Shown one piece after another: positions 37,370-45,757 of a DNA stretch of 64,000 nucleotides (position 1 is the stretch's first letter; every line of letters starts with the position of its first letter). The stretch comes from Pleurocapsales cyanobacterium LEGE 06147. Its GTDB lineage: Bacteria; Cyanobacteriota; Cyanobacteriia; Cyanobacteriales; Xenococcaceae. Both the position numbers and the translations under genes were made by a program. The stretch is from positions 37,972 to 101,971 of the forward strand of contig JADEWQ010000004.1 of the NCBI GenBank assembly GCA_015207585.1, read 5' to 3'. The notes beneath the pieces were generated by a model. It did no database searches and was not told where the DNA came from. It was given only the letters and a program-made list of their open reading frames with translations.

Positions 37370-38422
37370 TTACAATACTCCAGCTTGTTGTAAAAGATTT
37401 AGGGTGCCTTCTAAATCGTCGAGGTTGCTCAAGTCAATATCTGGAGCATTGATCTGCTCTAGGGGTACTTGCTCGTCTGGACCAGGAACTCCTGTAGCTA
37501 AGGGATATTCATTAGTCTCTTGAGCAAAGTATTGTTGAGACTCGGGGGTTAACAAATACTCGATCAGCGAGATTGCCTGTTCTTCGTGTTCGGTAGTATC
37601 GATAATAGCAACCCCTGCGACATTGATCATCGAGCCTGGATCGTTTTGAGTGTAGTGGTGGGCAACTGGAAAGTTTGGATCTTCTTCTTGAAAGCGGGGT
37701 AGATAATAGTTGTTTACCAAACCAAGTGCTATCTCTCCACGACCGAGAGCTTCTACAATAGTTGTATTGTTGCTATAGACTTGAGCGTCGTTGTCTCTCA
37801 TTGCCTCAAGCCACTCTAAAGCGCGATCGTCTCCTTCCACTAAACGTAGTGCAGTGACAAAAGCCTGAAATGAGCCATTAGTAGGTGCCCAGCCAACTCT
37901 ACCACGCCACTTTTCTTCGGTTAACTCCCAAATAGAATTAGGTAATTCGTTTTCGTTAACCAGTTCGGTATTATAGTCTATGACGCGGGCACGACCAGAA
38001 ATGCCAATCCACTGACCTTCAGGAGAACGGAAGCGACTATCAACTTTATTTAAAATCTCTTCTGGTATGCTCTTGGTTCGATTAGCTCTTTGGAGTGCTC
38101 CTAATGCTCCTGCATCTTGACCGAAGAAAACATCGGCAGGACTGTTTTGACCTTCTTCAAGAATTGCGGCTGCTAGTTCTGCCGTATCGCCGTAGCGCAC
38201 ATTAATCTTGGTTCCCGTTTCCGCCTCATACCTTTCGAGTAATGGACCAATTAATTGTTCGTTGCGACCGGAGTAAATATTTAATTCTCCTCCCGTAGCA
38301 ACAAGAGTAGCTGGACTCTCAGCAGCAGGATCGGTAGCTGTTGGTCCATTATTGCAGGCAATAGCCAGACTGCCTGAAATCGCTGCAAGTCCCACAAGGA
38401 AAAAAAATTTTCTTCGCTTCAT
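37370..38422 (-). CDS. futA: Fe(III) ABC transporter substrate-binding protein
   Basis: The 350-residue protein begins MKRRKFFFLVGLAAISGSLA followed by IACNNG, a signal with twin Arg and a lipobox-like Cys. The body matches FutA/SfuA iron-binding proteins: ELNIYSGRNEQLIGPLLERY near residues 46-65, SRFRSPEGQWIGISGRARVIDYN near 128-150 and a paired Tyr (LVNNYYLPRFQE near 236-247) that coordinates ferric iron. A ribosome site AGGAG precedes the ATG. It is the first gene of the futA-futB unit. No clear Fur box could be read upstream. Confidence 0.95.
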   Translation of the reverse strand: MKRRKFFFLVGLAAISGSLAIACNNGPTATDPAAESPATLVATGGELNIYSGRNEQLIGPLLERYEAETGTKINVRYGDTAELAAAILEEGQNSPADVFFGQDAGALGALQRANRTKSIPEEILNKVDSRFRSPEGQWIGISGRARVIDYNTELVNENELPNSIWELTEEKWRGRVGWAPTNGSFQAFVTALRLVEGDDRALEWLEAMRDNDAQVYSNNTTIVEALGRGEIALGLVNNYYLPRFQEEDPNFPVAHHYTQNDPGSMINVAGVAIIDTTEHEEQAISLIEYLLTPESQQYFAQETNEYPLATGVPGPDEQVPLEQINAPDIDLSNLDDLEGTLNLLQQAGVL

Positions 38423-38701
38423 TAAGATCGCTCCTGATTTATCAACTTTGTAATTAAATCAACTTTCTAATTGAAAAAATTTATCAAAAAATGTTGGAAT
38501 TTTATTGTTATTGTTTGTATCTTGGGCAAATCAATAAAGAGTCAAATTTCTATAATAAAAGTGAGGATAACCGAATCTTAACCTTAATTGTGTTGGAAAG
38601 GAATCATTCAAGGATTGCTATAAAACAGCTTTTTAAATTTGATAAAGCGATCGCGAACGTCAGCAACAGTATGGCAACTAAATTAAATAATGGAGGTATA
38701 A

Positions 38702-41455
38702 CTAAATTTTTTTTAGCTTTCGGCGAATCAGCCACTTCTCTAACTCCACGCCCCAAAAAACTAAAGTACTCACAGCAAGGCTAATGGCTAAGTCTGTTGC
38801 TTCCAAGGCTACTGTTCCAAAGAGTTGCTGTAAGAAGGGAACGTAAATTACTGCCAATTGTAGTCCCAGAGTTAAGACAATCGCTCCTAAGAGGGGCTTA
38901 TTAGAGAGCAAGCCAATCTGGAAAAGCGAGTCTCGCTCGGAGCGAATTGCCAAGGCATTACTCATCTGGGAAAGAGTCAAGACGGTAAATAGCATAGTCT
39001 GCCAGTTAGAGCGATCGCCGCGCCAGTACCAATAGCCCGTACCGAGAGAGAGCGTACCCAACAGCAAACCAATCCAAATAATATCTCTCCCCATTCCTCG
39101 ACCGAAGAAAGCCTCTGTAGGAGAATAAGGCGGACGATTCATAGTACCTTTTTCTGCCGGTTCTACACTCAAAGCCAAAGCTGGCAGACCATCGGTAGTC
39201 AGGTTAATCCAGAGAATTTGCAGGGGCAGCAGTGGTAAGGGCATTCCCAACAAAGGAGCCAGCAGCATCACCCACAGTTCTCCTACATTACTACTCAACA
39301 GATACTTGATAAACTTACGAATATTGTCGTAAATGACCCGTCCTTCTTTTACGGCAGCCACTATTGTGGCGAAATTGTCATCGAGCAAAACCAGATCCGC
39401 TGCCTCTCTAGCTACGTCAGTGCCACCAATGCCCATCGCCACGCCAATATCTGCTGCCTTAAGAGCGGGAGCGTCATTAAGTCCATCCCCAGTCATGGCG
39501 ACAATCTGTCCCTTTTTTTGTAGAGCTCGAACGATGCGAAACTTTTGTTCTGGAGAAACCTTGGCGTAAACAGAAACTTCTTGGACAACGTCTTCTAATT
39601 CTTGTTCGCTGAGGCGATCGAGTTCCTTATCGGTCAGGATAAGGCGATCGCTAGCAATGCTTAATTCCCGAGCAATATGCCAAGCAGTTTTGGGGCGATC
39701 GCCCGTAACCAGTACCGGGCGAATTCCAGCTCTTTGGCAGCCGATAATAGCCTTTCTAGCTTCCGGTCGCATCGGATCGTCGATTCCCACCAAGCCGATA
39801 AAAATCAGCTCCCTCTCCAAATCTTCTAAAGAATCGGTCGGGTAAGACGATAAGAGTCGAAAAGCAACCCCCAAAACCCGCAGACCCTTTTTAGTGAACT
39901 GACGTTTGGCTTCCCTAATCCGTTCGTACCAGTTGCCATCAAGGGATTTGGCTTGGCCATTTACCCAAACCCACTCAGAGACAGAGAGCAAACTACCAAT
40001 TTTACCCTTGGTAAAGGCAACATATTCTGCTCCTCCCATTGCCTGACTCCTATAGGAAATTGCCTCCAAAGCGACAGGAAAGGAGAAGGGGACGGGGATT
40101 TTGTGAACGGTAGTCATTCGCTGTCGCCTGAAATTAAAGGGAACTTCACTTACTCGGGGAAGAGCTTGTTCGAGTTCGGCTTTCCACAGTCCCTGACGAG
40201 CTGCTGCCATTACTAAGGCTCCTTCAGTAGGGTCTCCGACAGCTTGAAAATAACGCGGCTCATCGGGGTCGGGTTCTAAAGAAGCATCATTGCACAAGGT
40301 CGCGCCAGCTAACAAGAAAGATAAGGCTAGTGGCTGACTGAGCAGAAGTGGTTGTTCTTGCTCACTTTCCAGTAGGGGAGAATAAGAATGAAGCCGAGCA
40401 GTTAAGTCTAGCTGATGACCCGCTACATCTAGTACGGTTACTGTCATACGGTTTTGGGTGAGGGTGCCAGTTTTGCCAGAACAAATCGTCGTGACTGAGC
40501 CAATTACTTCGACAGCAGATAGATTCCGGATGAGGGCACGTCGCTTAAGCATCTTCCGTGCACCTAGGGCTAGGGCGATGGTGACGACGGCAGGCAAACC
40601 TTCGGGCAAAGCCGCCACTACTAGGGTGATGGCAGTCAGGAACATTAACTGCACGTCCTCTCCTCGCAGCAGCCCTAAAATAAAAATGAATCCCACCAGA
40701 GCTAGGGAAGCGAATGCCAATCCCTTTCCCAGTCTAGACAGACGCTTTTGCAGCGGGGTCGGTTCCGGCTCTACTTTCTCCATCATGCTGGCAATGCGAC
40801 CGGACTGGGTATTCATGCCCGTTTCGGTGACTACCGCCCGAGCGCGCCCGTAGGTGACCACTGTTCCCAGATAGACCATATTGCGGCGTTTACCAATCCC
40901 TAAATCTTTTCCAGGTAGAGCTTCTGGGTCTTTGTCTACTGGTTCGGCCACACCAGTGAGAGCAGCTTCGGAGGTTCGCAAGCCCCAACTCTCGAGCAAG
41001 CGACAGTCGGCTGGCACTAGCTCTCCTGCTTCTAGCAGGATGATATCTCCCGGCACTAATTGCCGCGCTGAAAGCTCCTGCAGGCGATCGCTGCGGTGAA
41101 CTTTGACTGTGGGAACGGCTAGTTGTCTGAGTTGGGCGATCGCTTTTTGCGCTCGATACTCTTGGCTGAAACCCAAAAAAACGATGAGGACGACGATGAC
41201 CATGATGCCCAAGCCATTTTTGTAATCCCCTAAAAAAGCGGAAATTCCGGCAGCAAAAAGCAGGATGAGTACTAATATTTCCCTCAATTGCTCCCATAGG
41301 ATTAGCCAAGGACTCTTGAGTCGCTGCTCGACCAATTCATTAAAACCGTACTGCTTTAAGCGGCGAGATGCTTCTAGGTCACTAAGTCCATGGAATGAGT
41401 TGCTAGCAAGTTGTTCTAGTACTTCTCGGACATCTAATTGGTACCAGTTGCTCAT
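38702..41455 (-). CDS. P2-type cation ATPase-like protein lacking the phosphorylated Asp
   Basis: The 917-residue protein has the full layout of a Ca2+/Na+ type P-type ATPase: N-terminal cation ATPase domain, TM1-4 with ALPEGLP, P-domain with MTGDGLNDAPALKAADIGVA, and TM5-10 with PLQILWINLTTDGLPALAL. Two catalytic motifs are altered: the phosphorylation loop reads CSGKTGTLTQN (Gly327 in place of Asp) and the dephosphorylation motif reads LTGVAEPVDK (Val169-Ala170 in place of Glu-Ser). The nucleotide-binding KGA reads KGK. Such a protein should not form the phosphoenzyme. The rest has no stops or frameshifts over 2.7 kb, so it is either very recently inactivated or kept for a non-pumping role. 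It precedes futA by 279 bases. Confidence 0.9.
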   Translation of the reverse strand: MSNWYQLDVREVLEQLASNSFHGLSDLEASRRLKQYGFNELVEQRLKSPWLILWEQLREILVLILLFAAGISAFLGDYKNGLGIMVIVVLIVFLGFSQEYRAQKAIAQLRQLAVPTVKVHRSDRLQELSARQLVPGDIILLEAGELVPADCRLLESWGLRTSEAALTGVAEPVDKDPEALPGKDLGIGKRRNMVYLGTVVTYGRARAVVTETGMNTQSGRIASMMEKVEPEPTPLQKRLSRLGKGLAFASLALVGFIFILGLLRGEDVQLMFLTAITLVVAALPEGLPAVVTIALALGARKMLKRRALIRNLSAVEVIGSVTTICSGKTGTLTQNRMTVTVLDVAGHQLDLTARLHSYSPLLESEQEQPLLLSQPLALSFLLAGATLCNDASLEPDPDEPRYFQAVGDPTEGALVMAAARQGLWKAELEQALPRVSEVPFNFRRQRMTTVHKIPVPFSFPVALEAISYRSQAMGGAEYVAFTKGKIGSLLSVSEWVWVNGQAKSLDGNWYERIREAKRQFTKKGLRVLGVAFRLLSSYPTDSLEDLERELIFIGLVGIDDPMRPEARKAIIGCQRAGIRPVLVTGDRPKTAWHIARELSIASDRLILTDKELDRLSEQELEDVVQEVSVYAKVSPEQKFRIVRALQKKGQIVAMTGDGLNDAPALKAADIGVAMGIGGTDVAREAADLVLLDDNFATIVAAVKEGRVIYDNIRKFIKYLLSSNVGELWVMLLAPLLGMPLPLLPLQILWINLTTDGLPALALSVEPAEKGTMNRPPYSPTEAFFGRGMGRDIIWIGLLLGTLSLGTGYWYWRGDRSNWQTMLFTVLTLSQMSNALAIRSERDSLFQIGLLSNKPLLGAIVLTLGLQLAVIYVPFLQQLFGTVALEATDLAISLAVSTLVFWGVELEKWLIRRKLKKI

Positions 41456-41538
41456 GTCCTCCTCTGGGCACTCGACTAAAATCTGGGTCGAGTCGCTTCA
41501 CTCTAATTAAAAATTACCACCGATCTCATCCCTTACTC

Positions 41539-41557
41539 CTTAACTAACCCTTAACTC
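41539..41557 (+). promoter_or_regulatory. Pho box (SphR/PhoB-type) upstream of the phosphate-binding protein gene
   Basis: CTTAACTA at 41539-41546 and CTTAACTC at 41550-41557 are direct repeats with an 11-base period, the spacing of cyanobacterial Pho boxes (PyTTAAPyPy units). They lie about 78 bases before the start codon. Only two good repeats of the usual three are seen. Confidence 0.65.
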
Positions 41558-41634
41558 TATGAGATCGTTTTTTTGAAACAATATAACAATATAAGGTGTG
41601 ATGCTTCTACCTGGAACAATGGGAAGGAAGTAAG

Positions 41635-42663
41635 ATGAAGATAAAAACCGAAAAACGGGTTCAAGGTTTAGAAAAATTGGGTTTAACTGTAGCGTTTACT
41701 AGTATCTTGGCTGCTTGCACTCAAGTAAGTTCCGAGCAAAACCCATCAATTGCCATTGATGGCTCGAGTACAGTCTATCCCATCACTCAGGCAATAGCCC
41801 AAGAGTTTAAAGCTACTAAAGACAATAGAGTCGATCTCAAAGTAAACTTTTCGGGAACGACAAGCGGATTTAAAAAATTCTGTGCCGGACAAACTCAAAT
41901 TAACGATGCTTCTCGACCTATTTCCACCGCAGAAATGGCAGCTTGCAAACAAGCAAAAATAGCTTATATTGAACTGCCGATCACCTTTGATGCGATCGCG
42001 GTAGTGGTCAATCCCCGAAATAACTGGTTAGATAGCATCACAGTTGACCAATTAAAGAAAATTTGGTCTCCCAAAGCAGAAAATCAAATTACCCGTTGGA
42101 ATCAAATTAACGCAGATTGGCCCGATAGACCGCTCAATTTATTCGGTCCTGGTGAAGATTCGGGTACGTTTGACTACTTTACCGAAGCAGTAGTCGGTCG
42201 AGCAGAAGCGAGTCGTACCGATTATGTCAGGAGCGAAGATGATAATATTCTCGTCCAAGCAATTAAGCAAGACCCCAACGCTTTGGGATATTTCGGTTTC
42301 GCTTATTACCAAGCTCGCCCAAATGAGCTTAAAGCCCTAGCGATCGACAGTGGTCAAGGTCCGGTCTTTCCTTCTCGCGAGACAGTAGAAGCCGGAGAAT
42401 ATCAACCCCTATCTCGTCCTCTGTTTATTTACGTTAATTCTAGTGCCGTACAAAAAAATCCAGCACTGAAAGAATTTGTGGAATTTTATCTAGATCGTTC
42501 ACCAGAAATTGTCAGCTCGGTTGGCTATATTCCTCTATCTGAAGAAGGCTATCAACTGACAAACATTCACTTCCACAGAGGCAAAGTAGGTACGGTCTTT
42601 GAAGGCAAATCAGCGTTGAATTTGACTATGGGTGAATTGTTACGCAAACAAGCCAAATTTTAA
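41635..42663 (+). CDS. pstS: phosphate ABC transporter substrate-binding protein (PstS/SphX)
   Basis: The 342-residue protein has a lipoprotein signal ending in ILAACT, then AIDGSSTVYPITQAIAQEF (residues about 39-57), FSGTTSGFKKFCAGQTQIND and LFGPGEDSGTFDYFTEAVVG near 171-190, the phosphate-binding loops of the PstS family. It is of the SphX-like type with the GxFAYYQ segment. AAGGAAG precedes the ATG and a Pho box lies upstream, so expression during phosphate limitation is likely. No pstC, pstA or pstB gene follows; it is an orphan binding protein here. Confidence 0.95.
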   Translation: MKIKTEKRVQGLEKLGLTVAFTSILAACTQVSSEQNPSIAIDGSSTVYPITQAIAQEFKATKDNRVDLKVNFSGTTSGFKKFCAGQTQINDASRPISTAEMAACKQAKIAYIELPITFDAIAVVVNPRNNWLDSITVDQLKKIWSPKAENQITRWNQINADWPDRPLNLFGPGEDSGTFDYFTEAVVGRAEASRTDYVRSEDDNILVQAIKQDPNALGYFGFAYYQARPNELKALAIDSGQGPVFPSRETVEAGEYQPLSRPLFIYVNSSAVQKNPALKEFVEFYLDRSPEIVSSVGYIPLSEEGYQLTNIHFHRGKVGTVFEGKSALNLTMGELLRKQAKF

Positions 42664-42789
42664 CGCTCATTATGATAGCCAGTAATCAGGGAACGGGGAA
42701 CAGTAGTTTTTTAAACTCTTGTCCTAAACTTTTTGCTCTTTACTATACAAAAAGAATTACAATTTTAGAAAATTCCCTGAACTTCGATC

Positions 42790-43698
42790 ATGGTAACAGT
42801 TTCAGGTCAACAATCTAAATATCTCGGTATTGGCGGTACAGTCGATCGCTATTTGTGGAACTGGCAAGGCAAGCAGTATAAAATTGTTTACGAAAGTCTG
42901 GGACAGGGAAGTCCAGTGTTGCTGCTTCCTGCTTTCAGTACCGTTTCTACCCGTGCTGAAATGAGAGGAATTGCTCAGTTATTATCCTCTCAATATCGAG
43001 TAGTTGCCCTAGACTGGTTGGGGTTTGGACAGTCCGAACGCCCGATGCTCAATTATCAGCCAGCTCTTTATCGTCAACTACTACAAGATTTTGTCCGAGA
43101 TATTTTTAAGATTCCTATTATTATCATTGCAGCGGGTCATGCAGCAGGTTACGCTTTGGAATTGGCAAAGCAACAGCCAGCAGCAGTAGCCAAAATGATT
43201 TTAGTTGCTCCTACCTGGCGAGGTCCTTTGCGGGTGATGGGATTACCAGAAGGAGTAAGAAGTACGGTTAGAGGGATGGTGCGATCGTCTATCGTAGGAC
43301 AAGCCCTTTATTATCTCAACACGACTCCATCTTTTCTCCGTTTGATGTACAGACGTCACGTTTATGTGGATGAGAGCAAATTGACTCCAGAATTTATTGC
43401 CCAAAAACATCAGATTACTCAAGAACAAGGAGCAAGATATGCTCCTGCTGCTTTTGTCACTGGGACAATCGATCCAGTCGATACTCGTTCAGAATGGCTT
43501 GCCTATTTTCAATCCCTATCTCTGCCGATACTAGTAATTATTGCTGAAAATGCACCCCCTAGCTCGAAGGCAGAAATGGAAGCGATGACCCAATTACCAA
43601 CTGTACGAGAGGTTAGACTGAGAGGAACTTTGGGAATTCATGAAGAGTATCCAGAAGCGGTTACTGAAGCGATCGCCAATTTTTTAAATTCTCACTAA
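42790..43698 (+). CDS. alpha/beta-hydrolase fold protein without nucleophile
   Basis: The 302-residue protein has the alpha/beta hydrolase order: VLLLPAFSTVSTRAEMRG (oxyanion region) near residues 43-60, VVALDWLGFGQSERP near 74-88, the elbow IIAAGHAAGYALELAK near 112-127, and HEEYPEAV with a late His. The elbow has Ala118 where the Ser nucleophile of GxSxG belongs, and the usual Asp strand (VIIAENAPPSS) has no Asp. The fold is kept but normal hydrolysis is not expected. It may be a ligand-binding or scaffold member of a cyanobacterial family. Confidence 0.85.
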   Translation: MVTVSGQQSKYLGIGGTVDRYLWNWQGKQYKIVYESLGQGSPVLLLPAFSTVSTRAEMRGIAQLLSSQYRVVALDWLGFGQSERPMLNYQPALYRQLLQDFVRDIFKIPIIIIAAGHAAGYALELAKQQPAAVAKMILVAPTWRGPLRVMGLPEGVRSTVRGMVRSSIVGQALYYLNTTPSFLRLMYRRHVYVDESKLTPEFIAQKHQITQEQGARYAPAAFVTGTIDPVDTRSEWLAYFQSLSLPILVIIAENAPPSSKAEMEAMTQLPTVREVRLRGTLGIHEEYPEAVTEAIANFLNSH

Positions 43699-43759
43699 AA
43701 TTAAATTGGAAATAAATAGCGACAAGAGCTACTATTGTTAAGGTGATCGCTAAGACCAT
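43661..43759 (-). CDS. possible 32-residue single-helix membrane peptide
   Basis: A small frame, MVLAITLTIVALVAIYFQF then NFSENLKNWRSLQ, has GAGG about 8 bases before its ATG and one hydrophobic helix, like small thylakoid or NDH-type subunits. It overlaps the 3' end of the hydrolase gene on the opposite strand. No family was recognised and it may be chance. Confidence 0.25.
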   Translation of the reverse strand: MVLAITLTIVALVAIYFQFNFSENLKNWRSLQ

Positions 43760-43804
43760 TTTACTTACCTCATTTTTAGGAGCTTGCTGAAGTAGTATTA
43801 CTGC

Positions 43805-43882
43805 GCGTGCAACTAATCTGATTGAGAAATAAGCTGCTCAAATTGACGATGGGTTTTCCTCCTCCCTTATTAAGTTGCACGC
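43805..43882. repeat. inverted repeat pair in an intergenic gap
   Basis: GCGTGCAACT at 43805-43814 is repeated inverted as AGTTGCACGC at 43873-43882, enclosing 58 bases without an ORF. It could be a small MITE-like element. The rest of the gap from 43699 to 44055 holds only the ndhJ terminator and the small ORF listed separately. Confidence 0.45.
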
Positions 43883-43961
43883 GGGGTAATTAAAAACAGT
43901 CCATAGCTTACCGCAGTGACCAATCAATAGCTAAAATTGTTGAAAGATTGCCTATAAACCT

Positions 43962-43991
43962 CTAAAAAAAAATATCCACTGAGAGTGGATG
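43962..43991 (-). terminator. rho-independent terminator of the ndhCKJ operon
   Basis: On the minus strand ATCCACT-ctc-AGTGGAT is followed by a run of T residues (from the A-run at 43964-43972). It stands about 65 bases downstream of the ndhJ stop. Confidence 0.8.
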
Positions 43992-44055
43992 TAAATTTTG
44001 GTAAACAAGAGAGCTATGCCTCTGGCACAGCCCAACAATACCGAAGTATTAAAGA

Positions 44056-44598
44056 TTAGTAAGCATCCTGCAATTCGTAAAAATCGGGGGAAACATAATC
44101 TTTGCGTAGGGGCCAACCGACCCAATCTTCTGGCATCAGAATCCGTTTCAGGTTTGGATGTCCTTCGTAAACAATGCCGAACATATCGTAGCTTTCTCGT
44201 TCCTGCCAGTCAGCGGTTTTCCAAATCCAGTACACCGAAGGAACTCTGGGATTGTCTCTGGGTAGAAAAACCTTGAGACGTACTTCTTCCGGACGGTCTG
44301 CATTATCGCTTAATTTAACCAAATGATAAAAGCTTACTAACTCTTTGCCAGGACCAAGATCGTAAGCCCCCTGACACCGAAGATAATTAAAACCGTAGGC
44401 GTATAAGGCAGTAGCAATGGGAATGAGATATTCTGGCTCTACCTTAATTAACTCCACACCACTATGGTCTGGTTCTAAAGGTTCATTAGCAAAATCATTT
44501 TCTGTGAGCCAGTTAGAAGCTATTCCCCCAGGAACTAGTTGGGAATCTTCGGTGTTTTCTTCGGTATTAGAATTTTCTGGTTTGGGTTCTTCAGCCAC
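44056..44598 (-). CDS. ndhJ: NAD(P)H-quinone oxidoreductase subunit J
   Basis: The 180-residue protein is the NuoC/30-kDa-like subunit of NDH-1. Conserved segments are [20 protein letters not shown] near residues 67-86, [21 protein letters not shown] near 105-125, and the C-terminal signature [20 protein letters not shown] then [16 protein letters not shown]. It belongs to the peripheral arm used in respiration and cyclic electron flow. Its start overlaps the ndhK end by 8 bases. Confidence 0.97.
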   Translation of the reverse strand: MAEEPKPENSNTEENTEDSQLVPGGIASNWLTENDFANEPLEPDHSGVELIKVEPEYLIPIATALYAYGFNYLRCQGAYDLGPGKELVSFYHLVKLSDNADRPEEVRLKVFLPRDNPRVPSVYWIWKTADWQERESYDMFGIVYEGHPNLKRILMPEDWVGWPLRKDYVSPDFYELQDAY

Positions 44599-45328
44599 GG
44601 TCTACTTCCTCCTTTTGTTCGGCTTCTAGTGAAGGAATTACGGGTAGTTGTGTTGCTTCGATCAATTCCTTTGGAGGAGCTTGACGGGACTCGGAACGGA
44701 GATATTGACCCGTAAGAATCGGCGAAACTGCCTTCATGTTGTGAGTAGTGCTGTAATAGCGATGGGTTTGCTGCAAAACAGAAGCCCTTTCTTGAATTGA
44801 GTCGTTAGCTATTTTCTTACGCAGCTTGATAATGGCATCGATAATAGCTTCGGGACGAGGAGGACAACCAGGCATATATACATCTACGGGAATTAATTTA
44901 TCTACCCCACGGACGGCAGTAGTAGAATCGCTGGTAAACATGCCACCAGTAATCGTGCAAGCACCCATTGCAATAACATATTTGGGTTCGGGCATCTCTT
45001 CGTAAAGACGAACCAAAGCTGGTGCCATTTTCATCGTTAGCGTCCCCGCAGTGATAATTAAATCCGCTTGGCGAGGGCTATTACGGGGAAGTAGACCGAA
45101 ACGGTCAAAGTCAAATCTCGAGCCAATAAGTGCGGCAAACTCGATAAAACAGCAAGCGGTTCCATACATCAAAGGCCAGAGACTAGAGAGTCTCGCCCAG
45201 TTGTAAAGGTCGTCTACTGTAGTTAAAATGACGTTTTCTGACAAATCTTGAGTTACCCTAGTCCGATTGCCAGGATTGATAATTTTTTCTTTTTGTTGTT
45301 GTTCGAAAGTTTTAGAAGTCATGACCAT
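44591..45328 (-). CDS. ndhK: NAD(P)H-quinone oxidoreductase subunit K
   Basis: The 245-residue protein is the NuoB-like subunit that carries the N2 4Fe-4S cluster. The cluster ligands are visible in [11 protein letters not shown] (residues about 56-66), [14 protein letters not shown] (about 118-131) and [12 protein letters not shown] (about 150-161). The C-terminal extension is typical of cyanobacteria. It overlaps ndhC by 10 bases and ndhJ by 8 bases, so the three genes are translationally coupled. Confidence 0.98.
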   Translation of the reverse strand: MVMTSKTFEQQQKEKIINPGNRTRVTQDLSENVILTTVDDLYNWARLSSLWPLMYGTACCFIEFAALIGSRFDFDRFGLLPRNSPRQADLIITAGTLTMKMAPALVRLYEEMPEPKYVIAMGACTITGGMFTSDSTTAVRGVDKLIPVDVYMPGCPPRPEAIIDAIIKLRKKIANDSIQERASVLQQTHRYYSTTHNMKAVSPILTGQYLRSESRQAPPKELIEATQLPVIPSLEAEQKEEVDRG

Positions 45329-45681
45329 TCAAGAGCTCCTTTTCTCCATGCATATACTAGAGCAATCACCAGAATGGCGATAAAGATTAAAGCTTCGATG
45401 AAAGCTAACAGTCCTAAGCGACTAAAAGCGACTGCCCATGGGTATAAGAAAACCGTTTCCACGTCGAAAACAACGAAGACGAGGGCAAACATATAGTAGC
45501 GAATGTTGAATTGAATCCAAGCACCGCCGATGGGTTCCATCCCAGATTCATAGGTAGTATGCCGTTCTGGACCGCCACCGCTCGGTCTTAAGAGCTTGGA
45601 GGCAGTTAGAGCCAGAAGCGGAACTAAACCGCAAATAAGTAGAAAGCCTAGAAAATATTCATAGCCACTGAGAACAAACAA
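45319..45681 (-). CDS. ndhC: NAD(P)H-quinone oxidoreductase subunit C (subunit 3)
   Basis: The 120-residue membrane protein has three transmembrane helices and the NuoA signature [20 protein letters not shown] near residues 43-62, followed by [16 protein letters not shown]. It anchors the peripheral arm near the quinone site. It is the first gene of ndhC-ndhK-ndhJ, in the order conserved in cyanobacteria and plastids. Confidence 0.98.
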   Translation of the reverse strand: MFVLSGYEYFLGFLLICGLVPLLALTASKLLRPSGGGPERHTTYESGMEPIGGAWIQFNIRYYMFALVFVVFDVETVFLYPWAVAFSRLGLLAFIEALIFIAILVIALVYAWRKGALEWS

Positions 45682-45724
45682 TTTCGTTTATTACCTCTTA
45701 CTTTTAAGAACTGTGTACTTTTAT

Positions 45725-45747
45725 CTTTACAATTATTTATTGTAAAG
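45725..45747. promoter_or_regulatory. 9-base dyad upstream of ndhC
   Basis: CTTTACAAT and ATTGTAAAG form a perfect dyad with a 5-base centre, between the stop of the deacetylase gene and the ndhC start. It may be a regulator site for the ndh operon or a hairpin ending the upstream gene; no T-run follows. Confidence 0.5.
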
Positions 45748-45757
45748 TATTTAACTC

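Noticed and set aside
38491..38784. 97-codon plus-strand frame upstream of futA
   Set aside because: It lies over the futA promoter region and the ATPase 3' end; no family resemblance and no good ribosome site.
40458..41099. Long plus-strand open frames opposite the P-type ATPase
   Set aside because: Ser/Arg-rich translations without domains, explained by antisense composition of the ATPase gene.
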